From Bin80 sp965215475 (GTDB lineage Bacteria; Bacteroidota; Rhodothermia; Rhodothermales; Bin80): a DNA stretch of 64,000 bases. The stretch lies in assembly GCA_965215475.1 (NCBI GenBank), contig OZ244061.1:2108001-2172000 (forward strand), read 5' to 3'. The notes below the pieces were generated by a model. The model saw only the letters and a program-made list of their open reading frames with translations, did no database searches and was not told the DNA's origin. Shown here in pieces: positions 45,056 through 53,872 of this stretch; position 1 is the stretch's first letter; each line of letters starts with the position of its first letter. The translations under genes were made by a program, and so were the position numbers.

Positions 45056-47335
45056 ATGGCTGACGAAATACTGGTTGACGAGAATCTAGCGGAAGAGCAT
45101 GGACTTACCAAACAGGAGTACGGATGGATTCTGGAACGGTTGGGGAGGATTCCAACCATTACGGAGCTCGGGATCTATTCGGTCATGTGGAGTGAGCATT
45201 GCTCATACAAAAATTCCATTGCTATACTGAAGACCCTTCCGCGTGAAGGAGAGGCCCTTCTGGTTGGCGCAGGGGATGAAAATGCAGGGTTGGTAGATAT
45301 TGGGGATGGGTTAGCGGTTGCGTTCAAGATCGAAAGTCATAACCACCCTTCGGCCGTCGAGCCATATCAAGGAGCTGCGACCGGTGTAGGAGGAATCCAT
45401 CGGGATATCTTCACTATGGGGGCGAGGCCGATCTGTGCGCTGAACTCATTGCGGTTTGGTTCACTGGAACACAGCCGGGTCAGGTATCTTTTTGATGGAG
45501 TGGTGCGTGGCATTGGAGATTATGGAAATTCGTTTGGCGTGCCGACGGTGGCGGGGGAAGTATACTTTGACCCTGCCTATGAAGGCAATCCCTTGGTGAA
45601 TGCGATGAGCGTAGGGATCGTAAAAACAGATGCAACCGCATCCGCCATTGCAAAAGGGGTGGGTAACAAAGTGTTTATTGTTGGCTCCGCAACAGGTCGG
45701 GATGGAATCCATGGTGCAACCTTTGCATCCGAGGAAATCTCCGAAGAGAGTGAGAAAAAACGACCAAGTGTTCAGGTCGGAGATCCCTTCACGGAAAAAC
45801 TACTCCTCGAAGCAACGCTGGAATCACTTGCCGCAGAAGTGGTGGTTGGTATTCAGGATATGGGGGCCGCTGGAATCACGTGCTCTTCCTGTGAAATGAG
45901 TGCAAAAGGCGGTGCAGGGATGCGGTTGAACTTGGATCATGTGCCGGTCAGGGAACCAGACATGACCGCCTACGAAATTCTGCTGTCAGAAAGCCAGGAG
46001 CGTATGTTGCTGGTTTGTATGCCCGGAAAAGAAGAACAACTTCAAAGTATTTTTGAGAAGTGGGATCTACATGCGGTATGTATCGGAGAAGTCACGGACA
46101 ACGGTCATGTGGAAGTGCACTATAAAGGAAAGAAGGTTGCCGATGTAGAGGCAGATCACCTCGTCTTAGGGGGAGGCGCACCCATTTATCATCGCGAGAG
46201 CATTCGCCCAAAATACCTGGAGACGTCCTGCATTCTTCCGGATTTGGCAGATGTGCAGGTGCACGAGGTGGAATCCGTGTTGATTCGCCTCCTCGGAGCG
46301 CCCAATATTGCATCCAAGCAGTGGGTTTTTGAGCAATATGATACGATGGTCAGGACCGGGACGATCGGTGGTCCAGGAGCGAGCGATGCAGCAGTAGTCC
46401 GGATCAAAGGTTCAAAAAAAGGATTGGCGGTAAAAACCGATTGTAATGGTCGTTACATCTATCTTAATCCACGAAAAGGAGGACAGATTGCGGTGGCCGA
46501 AGCCGCACGGAATGTCGTATGCGCTGGAGGTCGCCCTCTAGCGATCACAAACTGCCTCAACTTTGGCAACCCATATAAACCCGAGATCTATTGGACGTTC
46601 AAGGAGGCTGTAGGAGGCATGAGCGATGCCTGTAAGATGTTGAACACTCCGGTGACCGGTGGAAATGTTTCGTTCTATAATGAGAACCCGGAAGGCGCCG
46701 TATTTCCAACTCCAACCATCGGGATGTTGGGCTTGGTAGAAGATGTGGAAACTCATGCGACACAGGCGGGATTTCAGAGGGAAGGAGATCGGATTTGTCT
46801 CTTAAGTCCCAGTGCCTGGAATTTTCGCGGAAAACAGCAGGAAATCGGAGGTTCGGAGTATCTCAGTAGCATTCATGGAAAAATCCTAGGAGATGCTCCG
46901 CACATGGATCTCCAAGAGGAGCAGGCGGTTCAGGCCGCCGCGCTTGCACTGATCCAGGAAAAGATCATTGCCAGTGCTCATGATGTTGCGGATGGGGGGG
47001 TATTGATCGCGCTCGCAGAATGTGTTCTTTTTACAGAGGCAAGGGGAGCAGAGATATTCTTGTCTCCTCAGGAAGATTTCCGCCTAGATGCGCTTCTGTT
47101 TGGTGAAGCACAATCCCGGATTCTGTTTTCGGTCAAGAGCATGGACTTTGAGCGGATGGAAACGATCCTGGCCGAGCATTCAAAGGTGCAATGGACGTAT
47201 TTGGGTACCGTACAATCAACACCTGTGCTCTCGGTCACAGTAGGGGGGCAAAAGGTTCTGGATTGTACCTTGGATACGATGAAATCGGTTTATTATGGAA
47301 GCATTCCTGCATACATGGAGCATGTGGTAGCGTAG
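45056..47335 (+). CDS. purL: Phosphoribosylformylglycinamidine synthase subunit PurL
   Basis: PurL converts FGAR to FGAM in purine synthesis. The 759-residue size identifies the small form, which needs separate PurQ and PurS (not in this window). Signature parts are YSVMWSEHCSYKNSIAILKTLP, VAFKIESHNHPSAVEPYQGAATGVGGIHRDIFTMGARPI, VGGMSDACKMLNTPVTGGNVSFYNE and IASAHDVADGGVLIALAE. It runs full length with no interruption. trxA follows 65 bp on. Confidence 0.96.
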   Translation: MADEILVDENLAEEHGLTKQEYGWILERLGRIPTITELGIYSVMWSEHCSYKNSIAILKTLPREGEALLVGAGDENAGLVDIGDGLAVAFKIESHNHPSAVEPYQGAATGVGGIHRDIFTMGARPICALNSLRFGSLEHSRVRYLFDGVVRGIGDYGNSFGVPTVAGEVYFDPAYEGNPLVNAMSVGIVKTDATASAIAKGVGNKVFIVGSATGRDGIHGATFASEEISEESEKKRPSVQVGDPFTEKLLLEATLESLAAEVVVGIQDMGAAGITCSSCEMSAKGGAGMRLNLDHVPVREPDMTAYEILLSESQERMLLVCMPGKEEQLQSIFEKWDLHAVCIGEVTDNGHVEVHYKGKKVADVEADHLVLGGGAPIYHRESIRPKYLETSCILPDLADVQVHEVESVLIRLLGAPNIASKQWVFEQYDTMVRTGTIGGPGASDAAVVRIKGSKKGLAVKTDCNGRYIYLNPRKGGQIAVAEAARNVVCAGGRPLAITNCLNFGNPYKPEIYWTFKEAVGGMSDACKMLNTPVTGGNVSFYNENPEGAVFPTPTIGMLGLVEDVETHATQAGFQREGDRICLLSPSAWNFRGKQQEIGGSEYLSSIHGKILGDAPHMDLQEEQAVQAAALALIQEKIIASAHDVADGGVLIALAECVLFTEARGAEIFLSPQEDFRLDALLFGEAQSRILFSVKSMDFERMETILAEHSKVQWTYLGTVQSTPVLSVTVGGQKVLDCTLDTMKSVYYGSIPAYMEHVVA

Positions 47336-47400
47336 TTCAACTTATAGATCTGTTTTGCGTATACCAGTTTCTTTCAATCACTAAAATCATACATAAATCT

Positions 47401-47733
47401 ATGGCTGCTATTGAGCTTACTGATGCTAATTTTCAGACAGAAGTTTTGGATTCTGATGTTCCCGTCTTGGTTGACTTTTGGGCCACATGGTGTGGACCAT
47501 GTCGAGCAATCGCCCCGATCATGGCGGAGTTGGCCACAGAGTATGCTGGAAAAGCGAAAGTAGGGAAAGTGGATGTAGACAAAAACCCGAAAACCGCAAT
47601 GGGGTATAATGTACGCTCAATTCCCACATTATTGTTCTTTGTCGAGGGACAAGTACGTGATCAAATGATTGGCTCAGCGAACAAACGAGAGTTCCAGAAG
47701 AAGTTGGATGCACTGATTGGACAGCCCGCATAA
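47401..47733 (+). CDS. trxA: Thioredoxin
   Basis: The ATG at 47401 gives 110 residues: MAAIELTDANFQTEVLDSDVPVLVDFWATWCGPCRAIAPIM, with the WCGPC redox site and the cis-Pro segment YNVRSIPTLLFF. The frame is open further upstream (47191), overlapping purL, but the family start is at 47401. Thioredoxin reductase follows 118 bp downstream, so the whole reducing pair is encoded here. Confidence 0.96.
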   Translation: MAAIELTDANFQTEVLDSDVPVLVDFWATWCGPCRAIAPIMAELATEYAGKAKVGKVDVDKNPKTAMGYNVRSIPTLLFFVEGQVRDQMIGSANKREFQKKLDALIGQPA

Positions 47734-47851
47734 TCGTACAAGGTTAACAAAGCGCATCATTGCAGTAGAAAAAAGTCCGTGTTCTCCGATAAACCGGATT
47801 CTCTTTGTCGTAGTCAGAGGCCTCTGAACTCTCAGCGTTTAACTTGGGAAC

Positions 47852-48832
47852 ATGTCTTCCTTACCCATCGCATCAGAAATTTCGTTTGAGAGAGCAGAGC
47901 ATCAGCGGGTCGTGATTATCGGTTCGGGTCCGGCGGGCTACACGGCAGCACTCTATGCGGCTCGTGCAAACCTGGCACCCATCGTCTATGAAGGACTTGA
48001 ACCAGGTGGACAACTGACGACAACGACAGACGTCGAAAATTATCCAGGTTACGTGGACGGAGTTCTAGGGCCTGTCATGATGGAAGAGTTTAAAGCGCAA
48101 GCACTGCGCTTTGGGGCGCAAACGAGGTATGGCTCCGTTACCCAGATAGATTTATCTGAGCGCCCATTCAGAATCGTCATTGATGATGAAACAGGCCTTG
48201 TATCTGATGCAGTAATCATTGCGACAGGTGCCTCAGCGAGGTATCTGGGACTGGAGAATGAAAAACGTCTGTTGGGTCGCGGCGTATCCGCGTGTGCCAC
48301 TTGTGATGGGGCATTTTTTCGTGGTGTAGAGTTGGCGATTGTGGGAGGAGGAGACACGGCGATGGAGGAAGCACTTTTCCTGACAAGATTTGCATCAAAA
48401 ATCTGGTTAATACATCGACGGGATCAATTTCGTGCTTCAAAAATCATGCAGAAACGCGTAAAAGATCATCCCAAAATTGAGATCCTCTGGGACACAATCG
48501 TCACAGATGTTCTGGGCACAGAGGAGGTCACCGGAGTTCAGCTAAGGAATGTGAGGGATCAGGTTGAAAGCAAGTTGCCCGTCAGCGGATTCTTTGTAGC
48601 AATCGGACACACCCCCAATACGAGCCTCTTTACATCCTGGTTGGAGATGGATGATCTAGGCTATATCAAAACCTTGCCGGGATCCACTCGAACCAATATT
48701 GTTGGAGTTTTTGCGTGTGGAGACGCACAAGATCATGTCTATCGACAGGCGATCACCGCCGCCGGGACCGGCTGTATGGCAGCGATAGATGCCGAGCGTT
48801 TTTTGGCGTCAGGGGCGGAAAATATTGCGTAA
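47852..48832 (+). CDS. trxB: Thioredoxin-disulfide reductase
   Basis: The 326-residue flavoprotein has the FAD-binding motif VVIIGSGPAGYTAALYAARANL, GGQLTTTTDVENYPG, the redox pair CATC in VSACATCDGAFFRG, the NADPH-binding motif LAIVGGGDTAMEEALFL with HRRDQFRAS, and the C-terminal VFACGDAQDHVYRQAITAAGTGCMAA. It passes electrons from NADPH to thioredoxin (trxA just upstream). Its last 24 bases overlap the end of the convergent proline dehydrogenase gene. Confidence 0.96.
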   Translation: MSSLPIASEISFERAEHQRVVIIGSGPAGYTAALYAARANLAPIVYEGLEPGGQLTTTTDVENYPGYVDGVLGPVMMEEFKAQALRFGAQTRYGSVTQIDLSERPFRIVIDDETGLVSDAVIIATGASARYLGLENEKRLLGRGVSACATCDGAFFRGVELAIVGGGDTAMEEALFLTRFASKIWLIHRRDQFRASKIMQKRVKDHPKIEILWDTIVTDVLGTEEVTGVQLRNVRDQVESKLPVSGFFVAIGHTPNTSLFTSWLEMDDLGYIKTLPGSTRTNIVGVFACGDAQDHVYRQAITAAGTGCMAAIDAERFLASGAENIA

Positions 48833-49666
48833 CAGAAACGAGATATTTTCGGGACGCTCTCGGAGTCGGCGCGTATAGTAGGGGAGCCACATACGCCCGT
48901 AAGGCACATAGATCCGTATGTTGTAGCCATTACGCACAAGATCCTCCTGCATTTTCTGACGCAGACCATACAGCATTTGAAATTCAAACCGGGACGGGTC
49001 AATGCCTTTTGTCCGGGCATAGGATTTTGTTGCTTTAATTAACGTGTCATCATGGGTGGCAATGGCAGGGTAATGTCCGTACTGGAGTAGTTTTTTCATG
49101 CACGTGATGTACTGGGTACGGATTTGCGGCATAGACTGATAAGCAATCGTGTTTGCTTCCCGGTACGCACCTTTGCAGAGGCGGACGCGAGCTCCCAGCT
49201 CACACATGTGATCCACATCCTCTACGGTACGCTTCAGATATGCCTGAAGTACGATCCCGACATTCGCTTGGTAGTCGGGAAAGACAGATTCAAAAATGCG
49301 AAGTGTTGAGTCGAGGACAGAGCTACTTTCCATGTCCAACCGAACAAACCCATTGAAACGTTTGGCCTGTTCCAGGAGAGCTCGCAGATTTTCGAGGCAA
49401 AAATTTTCATCGATGATCTGCCCAATCATAGAGAGTTTAATGGAAATGTTACAATCGAGAGCCGGGTCAGAGGCAAGAGCTTTGAGCAGTCGGATATAAG
49501 CGTCCCGGCTTTTTACGGCGAGATCTTTACGGGTCAGATGTTCTCCCAGTAAATCCACCGTTGTGAGAAGTCCTTTCTTGCGGAGCTGCTTCACCACAGG
49601 AATTGTGTGATCAAGAGTTTCGGCCGCCACAAACCCGCGCGCAAGGGCAAAAGGTAGTCGAATCAT
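48809..49666 (-). CDS. Proline dehydrogenase
   Basis: The 285-residue product is a stand-alone PRODH barrel: TTVDLLGEHLTRKD, ISIKLSMIG, FVRLDMESSSVLDSTLRIF, GIVLQAYLKRTVEDVDHM, VRLCKGAYREANTIAYQS, YPAIATHDDTLIK, FEFQMLYGLRQKMQEDLVRNGYNIRIYVPYGRMWLPYYTRRLRERPEN. The last segment holds the substrate-binding YxRRLxERP motif. It oxidises proline to pyrroline-5-carboxylate with FAD. The 3' end overlaps trxB by 24 bases on the other strand. A P5C dehydrogenase is not in the window. Confidence 0.94.
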   Translation of the reverse strand: MIRLPFALARGFVAAETLDHTIPVVKQLRKKGLLTTVDLLGEHLTRKDLAVKSRDAYIRLLKALASDPALDCNISIKLSMIGQIIDENFCLENLRALLEQAKRFNGFVRLDMESSSVLDSTLRIFESVFPDYQANVGIVLQAYLKRTVEDVDHMCELGARVRLCKGAYREANTIAYQSMPQIRTQYITCMKKLLQYGHYPAIATHDDTLIKATKSYARTKGIDPSRFEFQMLYGLRQKMQEDLVRNGYNIRIYVPYGRMWLPYYTRRLRERPENISFLLRNIFRP

Positions 49667-49770
49667 AGCAGATCTAGGGCACAGATCAAAAAAATTTCAT
49701 AAAGCGAAACCTTTCAGAAAAACGTTCCGTACTGCAACAAGTGTCTTCCAGTGAGTGGAAGAAATAGAAG

Positions 49771-49818
49771 AAAAGGCATCGTGCACAGTCCCAGGTGTTT
49801 TCGATGCCCTTTTTTTAT
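49771..49818. terminator. Hairpin terminator downstream of HAD gene
   Basis: AGGCATCG (49774-49781) pairs with CGATGCCC (49802-49809), with A-rich DNA on one side and TTTTTTT on the other, so it can work in both directions. On the minus strand it ends the HAD transcript (stop at 49833) before the proline dehydrogenase promoter. Confidence 0.7.
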
Positions 49819-49832
49819 TCTTGATGATCAAG

Positions 49833-50570
49833 TTATAAAGAGGTCCAATCCCCCGGAAAATTAATCGTTTCCGGGAGTAGGTCCAAGTCGGTCATGACTA
49901 GATCCGCTCCATGTTCGTGCAAAACGAAAGTATGCGCATCGGAATCCAGATAAGGAGGTACAAAGCCAATTGCCAACATCCCTGCTGCACAAGCAGCATC
50001 GATATCGTCCACCGAATCTCCAATGTAGATAGTCAGGTCGGCTTTGATTGGTAAACCCGCTCCCTGGAGAATCGCCATCGCATACAATAGTGGATAAGGA
50101 TCGGGTTTTCCACGATTGTCTTGATTTTCGCGGGGAACCAGAAGAGAAAAATAATCCTGCCATCCAAACCGATCCAAGGTCCAGCGTGCCTCATCCCGGG
50201 GGCGCCCCGTAACGATTCCAAGCACATGACCGTCTTGTTTTAACTGTTGTAGCGTACGGGTTTGGATCAGGGGCCGTTCTTCCGTGATAAAGCCATCCCA
50301 GTCTTCGCCCCGGTAACGCCGCTGAAACTCATCTACGATACGCACATAAGGCACTTCTACTCCATAGTCTCCAATGATCGTGTGCGTAAGCGTCCAGTCA
50401 TCATTGAAGCCTCCACGATCTTTGTAACGCTGAATCGTTTTTGGCTTGATCTCGCGCCCAGTGAAGTGGTAGACGGTTTCTTCAATGGCCCGCAGATAGG
50501 AGCCAGACACATCGACTAGCACGCCATCCATATCAAACAGAACGACAGGAATTAGTGGAGAATCTGGCAT
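49833..50570 (-). CDS. HAD-superfamily phosphatase
   Basis: The 245-residue product has HAD motif I VVLFDMDGVLVDVSGSYLRAIEETV (DxD nucleophile), motif II LGIVTGRP (T), a lysine in DNRGKPDPYPLLYAM (motif III) and motif IV LTIYIGDSVDDIDAACAAGM. The 'DVSGSY--AI--T---FTG' start resembles the TIGR01548 subgroup of subfamily IA, whose substrate I do not know. It lies 40 bp after rho on the same strand, and may be cotranscribed with it. Confidence 0.85.
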   Translation of the reverse strand: MPDSPLIPVVLFDMDGVLVDVSGSYLRAIEETVYHFTGREIKPKTIQRYKDRGGFNDDWTLTHTIIGDYGVEVPYVRIVDEFQRRYRGEDWDGFITEERPLIQTRTLQQLKQDGHVLGIVTGRPRDEARWTLDRFGWQDYFSLLVPRENQDNRGKPDPYPLLYAMAILQGAGLPIKADLTIYIGDSVDDIDAACAAGMLAIGFVPPYLDSDAHTFVLHEHGADLVMTDLDLLPETINFPGDWTSL

Positions 50571-50609
50571 CTGACAGAGATGCTCCTAGAGGCAATAAAA
50601 AGCTCCATC

Positions 50610-52370
50610 CTAAGAGTTCATCGTGACCAAAAACTCATCATTGCTTTTGGTGGAACGCATTCGATCAAGTAAAAAGTTCATCGCCTGAATCGGATCCATG
50701 TCTGCTAGAAGCTTCCGCAGAATCCATATGCGGGCTAGGCGTGCCTCTTGAATCAGGAGCTCTTCCCTCCGGGTTCCACTCATGACTACGTTAATTGCAG
50801 GGAAGATACGGCGATCTGCCATTTCTCGATTCAGGACCAACTCCATGTTGCCCGTTCCTTTGAATTCTTCAAAGATTACCTCATCCATACGACTTCCGGT
50901 ATCAATCAGCGCTGTTCCAATGATAGTCAAAGATCCACCCTCTTCAACATTACGGGCAGCACCAAAGAACCGTTTTGGCCCCCTCAATGCCGTAGCATCG
51001 AGTCCTCCAGAAATGGTCCGACCCGAATCCGGGCACACGGCATTGTGAGCACGGGCTAAACGGGTTATCGAATCAAGAAGGATCACGACATCCTGCTTGG
51101 ATTCAACGAGACGTTTGGCTTTTTCCAGTACAATATTTGCCACTTCCACATGTCGGGAGGGTTCTTGGTCAAAGGTGGATGCCACTACTTCTCCCCTCAC
51201 ATGACGTTCCATATCTGTTACTTCTTCTGGCCGCTCATCCACCAAAAGGATAATCAGATGTGCTTCGGGATGATTCGTACTGATCGCATTCGCAATCTTC
51301 TGAAGAAGAATGGTTTTCCCTGTTTTTGGTTGAGCAACAATCAGTCCTCGCTGCCCTTTCCCAACGGGGGCAAAAAGATCAAGAACGCGCATGGACATGT
51401 CGTGTTTACGCGTTTCTAGGCGGAGGACTTCATCGGGATAGAGGGGAGTCAAATAATCAAAATTCTGCCGCTCATCCAGATTCGCAGGATCCTGTCCATT
51501 GATCTTCTTCACATGGATAAGGGCGAAGTAGCGCTCACCTTCTTTGGGTGGGCGAATTTCGCCATCTACGGAATCTCCGAGCCGGAGACTGAAGCGCTTG
51601 ATTTGGCTTGGAGATACATAAATATCCTCCGGGCTGGGCAGATAATTATAATCCGGTGATCGTAGAAAGCCATATCCATCGGGTAGAATTTCCAAGACAC
51701 CGGTCTTGTCAATCATCGTATCTGGGTCAAGTTTACGAGGATCAAACTGTCCCATAAAGGGTGGCTTCGGGTCGTGAGTTCGGCGTCTACGATCATCTTT
51801 TGAAGACATTCGATGATCTTTTCGCCCGCGTCGAGAGGAGGCATGTCTTTTTGAACGCCCTCCCGGCCGTCCTCCTCTTGGGGGTCTTCCTTCATGGTCA
51901 TGACGTGGAGATGGCGACATTGGATCAGAATAGGAGTTGTTTGATGTTTTTGGTTTTTTCCGTTGACTAACAGGTTTGCCGGAGGTTTTTCTGTTCATTC
52001 GGGGAGGCTCCTCGCGAAGAAAGGAAGTTCGTTTGGACGGAACCGTTCCCGTTGAACTTGGGGTATTTGAAGGACTCGGCGTTGGAGGTGTTTTAACAGG
52101 CTCCGCCGCGGATTTGCGATGAGGAATCTCGGTATCGGAGTTTTGCTGAGCAGCGGGAGTAAGTGTACGGTCCTTGATTGTGAGGTTTGCCTTTTGACGA
52201 GAGTCGCGGGCAAGGTCTCCATTTCCAGAAGGAGAGATGGAACTCTGATGGTCAAGAATGAAATGAATCAACTCCTGTTTGCGCAGAGCATGCCATCCCC
52301 CAAGGCCTGTCTGTCGGGCAATTTCCTTCAGTTCGGGGAGTCGTTTGGTTTTTAGTTCAAGCTGGTTCAT
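50610..52370 (-). CDS. rho: Transcription termination factor Rho (long linker form)
   Basis: Rho is the hexameric RNA helicase that ends transcription. The ATG at 52368-52370 gives MNQLELKTKRLPELKEIARQTGLGGWHALRKQELIHFIL, the Rho N-terminal domain; the frame upstream to 52457 has no family support. Residues about 45-210 form a low-complexity, Ser/Pro/Arg/Lys-rich insert. The RNA-binding domain follows (GVLEILPDGYGFLRSPDYNYLPSPEDIYVSPSQIKRFSLRLGD), then the ATPase with GQRGLIVAQPKTGKTILLQKIA (Walker A) and DVVILLDSITRLARAHN (Walker B). The total is 586 residues. Long inserts of this kind are common in Bacteroidota-type Rho. Confidence 0.95.
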   Translation of the reverse strand: MNQLELKTKRLPELKEIARQTGLGGWHALRKQELIHFILDHQSSISPSGNGDLARDSRQKANLTIKDRTLTPAAQQNSDTEIPHRKSAAEPVKTPPTPSPSNTPSSTGTVPSKRTSFLREEPPRMNRKTSGKPVSQRKKPKTSNNSYSDPMSPSPRHDHEGRPPRGGRPGGRSKRHASSRRGRKDHRMSSKDDRRRRTHDPKPPFMGQFDPRKLDPDTMIDKTGVLEILPDGYGFLRSPDYNYLPSPEDIYVSPSQIKRFSLRLGDSVDGEIRPPKEGERYFALIHVKKINGQDPANLDERQNFDYLTPLYPDEVLRLETRKHDMSMRVLDLFAPVGKGQRGLIVAQPKTGKTILLQKIANAISTNHPEAHLIILLVDERPEEVTDMERHVRGEVVASTFDQEPSRHVEVANIVLEKAKRLVESKQDVVILLDSITRLARAHNAVCPDSGRTISGGLDATALRGPKRFFGAARNVEEGGSLTIIGTALIDTGSRMDEVIFEEFKGTGNMELVLNREMADRRIFPAINVVMSGTRREELLIQEARLARIWILRKLLADMDPIQAMNFLLDRMRSTKSNDEFLVTMNS

Positions 52371-52615
52371 TGAGATTTTAGGTAAGAAGAAGCCAGCAGA
52401 GAGACAACATCTGCGTGGCAGGCTAGGAACGATCTCCGCAGGAAGCGGAAACCTCATAAAATAGGTGAGGGTGGGTTGACTGAGAGTAAAGGCAGTAGAG
52501 AAGTAATACTGCGATAGTGCTAGTTAGTGTCGTGCAGCACAAGCCGTCTGACTGATACGTCAAACAAGTACAATAGGTTACTAACTTGTGTAAAGGTAAT
52601 AAAAAATTAAGTAAT

Positions 52616-53872
52616 TCACAAATTTATTCTCAGAAACGCCTCGGCAAGCATATGTGAGCCGCAAACAAGAATAGAGTCTTGCGTAGTAGCTTGTTCCTGT
52701 GCAAGGTGCCACATATCCGCAATTGACCCCATCCCTGCAAGAGGAATTGAATGGGAACGAAGGCTTGTGGCTAGGTGCTCTGCAGGGAGTGCACGACGAA
52801 GTGCAAGGTGGCACGCATAAACCCTGAGGGACCGATGCGTACGGAGAACCTGCAGAATACCGGCAAGGTCCTTGTCTTTCATCAGTGCAAGCAAAAGATG
52901 CAGAGTTCCGGTAGGGGGCATATAGTCGAGAGCCGCGGCAATTGCCGCAGGATTATGGGCAACGTCCAAAACCGTTAAGGGCGTTTCCATGAGGATTTCA
53001 AGGCGAGCACGCAGCCCGGTCAATTCATGGACCCGTGCAATCCCTTTCTGGATGAGATCGGGCTCCTGTCTTGTTTCGGAAAAAACGTGCTCGGCGCTTC
53101 GTGTAGCCAACAAAGCGTTTTGAAGATGATGGGGCCTGGTTTGAAGATCGCGAGAAGCAAGGGTATAGATGCATGTGGGGGTATGAAGGCGATTGTCGAT
53201 CACCTGTCCGGCATCAATCCAGGGTGCATCCTGGCGGCAGGCAATATCCTGAAGGATTTTCTGGGTTTCTTCACGCCCCGTCATAGCAATAACAGGAGTT
53301 TTTTTCTTAATGATTCCTGCCTTTTCACGTGCAATAGAGTCAAGAGTATTGCCCAATGTTTGGGTGTGATCGAGATCAATTTTTGTAATGACAGAGAGGA
53401 TTGGGCACAAGATATTGGTTGCATCCAGCCGGCCTCCGAGTCCAGTTTCAATGATGGCAAAATCTACCTTGGACTCGGCGAAAAAAAGGAATCCCAGTGC
53501 GGTGATTGCCTCAAAAAAACTGGGTTGCAGACGGTCAAAGAGAGAACCGTAACGCTCTAGCGCATGATGCATCCAGTCTGCCGGCACAGCAGATCCATTG
53601 AGTCGGATGCGTTCAGATAGATGCAGTAGGTGAGGAGAGGTATAGAGTCCAATGCGATATCCTGCAACTTGCCCGATGGCTGCAATCATACTAGCCACGG
53701 AGCCTTTTCCATTTGTGCCGGCTACATGTATACTGGTAAATTTCCGATCCGGGTTTCCCATCTCATTCAGGAGACGAGAAATCCCTCGCAAGCCAGGTTT
53801 CATGGCTGCGTTGCCAAGTTCGGAGTACCGTGGCAGATCCAGCAGCCGCGGAGCATAATCCGGCACCGTCAT
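52616..53872 (-). CDS. folC: Folylpolyglutamate / dihydrofolate synthase
   Basis: The 418-residue product is a Mur-ligase-fold enzyme that adds glutamate to folates. It has ISRLLNEMGNPDRKFTSIHVAGTNGKGSVASMIAAI (P-loop GTNGKGS), IGLYTSPHLLHLSERIRLNG, FAIIETGLGGRLDATNI, SVITKIDLDHTQTLGNTLDSIAREKAGIIK and, in the C-terminal domain, VLDVAHNPAAIAAAL. Length is normal. Its start overlaps the porX stop by four bases (53869-53872), so the two are translationally coupled. The gap to rho (52371-52615) has no gene. Confidence 0.94.
   Translation of the reverse strand: MTVPDYAPRLLDLPRYSELGNAAMKPGLRGISRLLNEMGNPDRKFTSIHVAGTNGKGSVASMIAAIGQVAGYRIGLYTSPHLLHLSERIRLNGSAVPADWMHHALERYGSLFDRLQPSFFEAITALGFLFFAESKVDFAIIETGLGGRLDATNILCPILSVITKIDLDHTQTLGNTLDSIAREKAGIIKKKTPVIAMTGREETQKILQDIACRQDAPWIDAGQVIDNRLHTPTCIYTLASRDLQTRPHHLQNALLATRSAEHVFSETRQEPDLIQKGIARVHELTGLRARLEILMETPLTVLDVAHNPAAIAAALDYMPPTGTLHLLLALMKDKDLAGILQVLRTHRSLRVYACHLALRRALPAEHLATSLRSHSIPLAGMGSIADMWHLAQEQATTQDSILVCGSHMLAEAFLRINL

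Noticed and set aside
45630..45899. 89-codon plus-strand frame within purL.
   Set aside because: Out-of-frame shadow of purL with no independent support.
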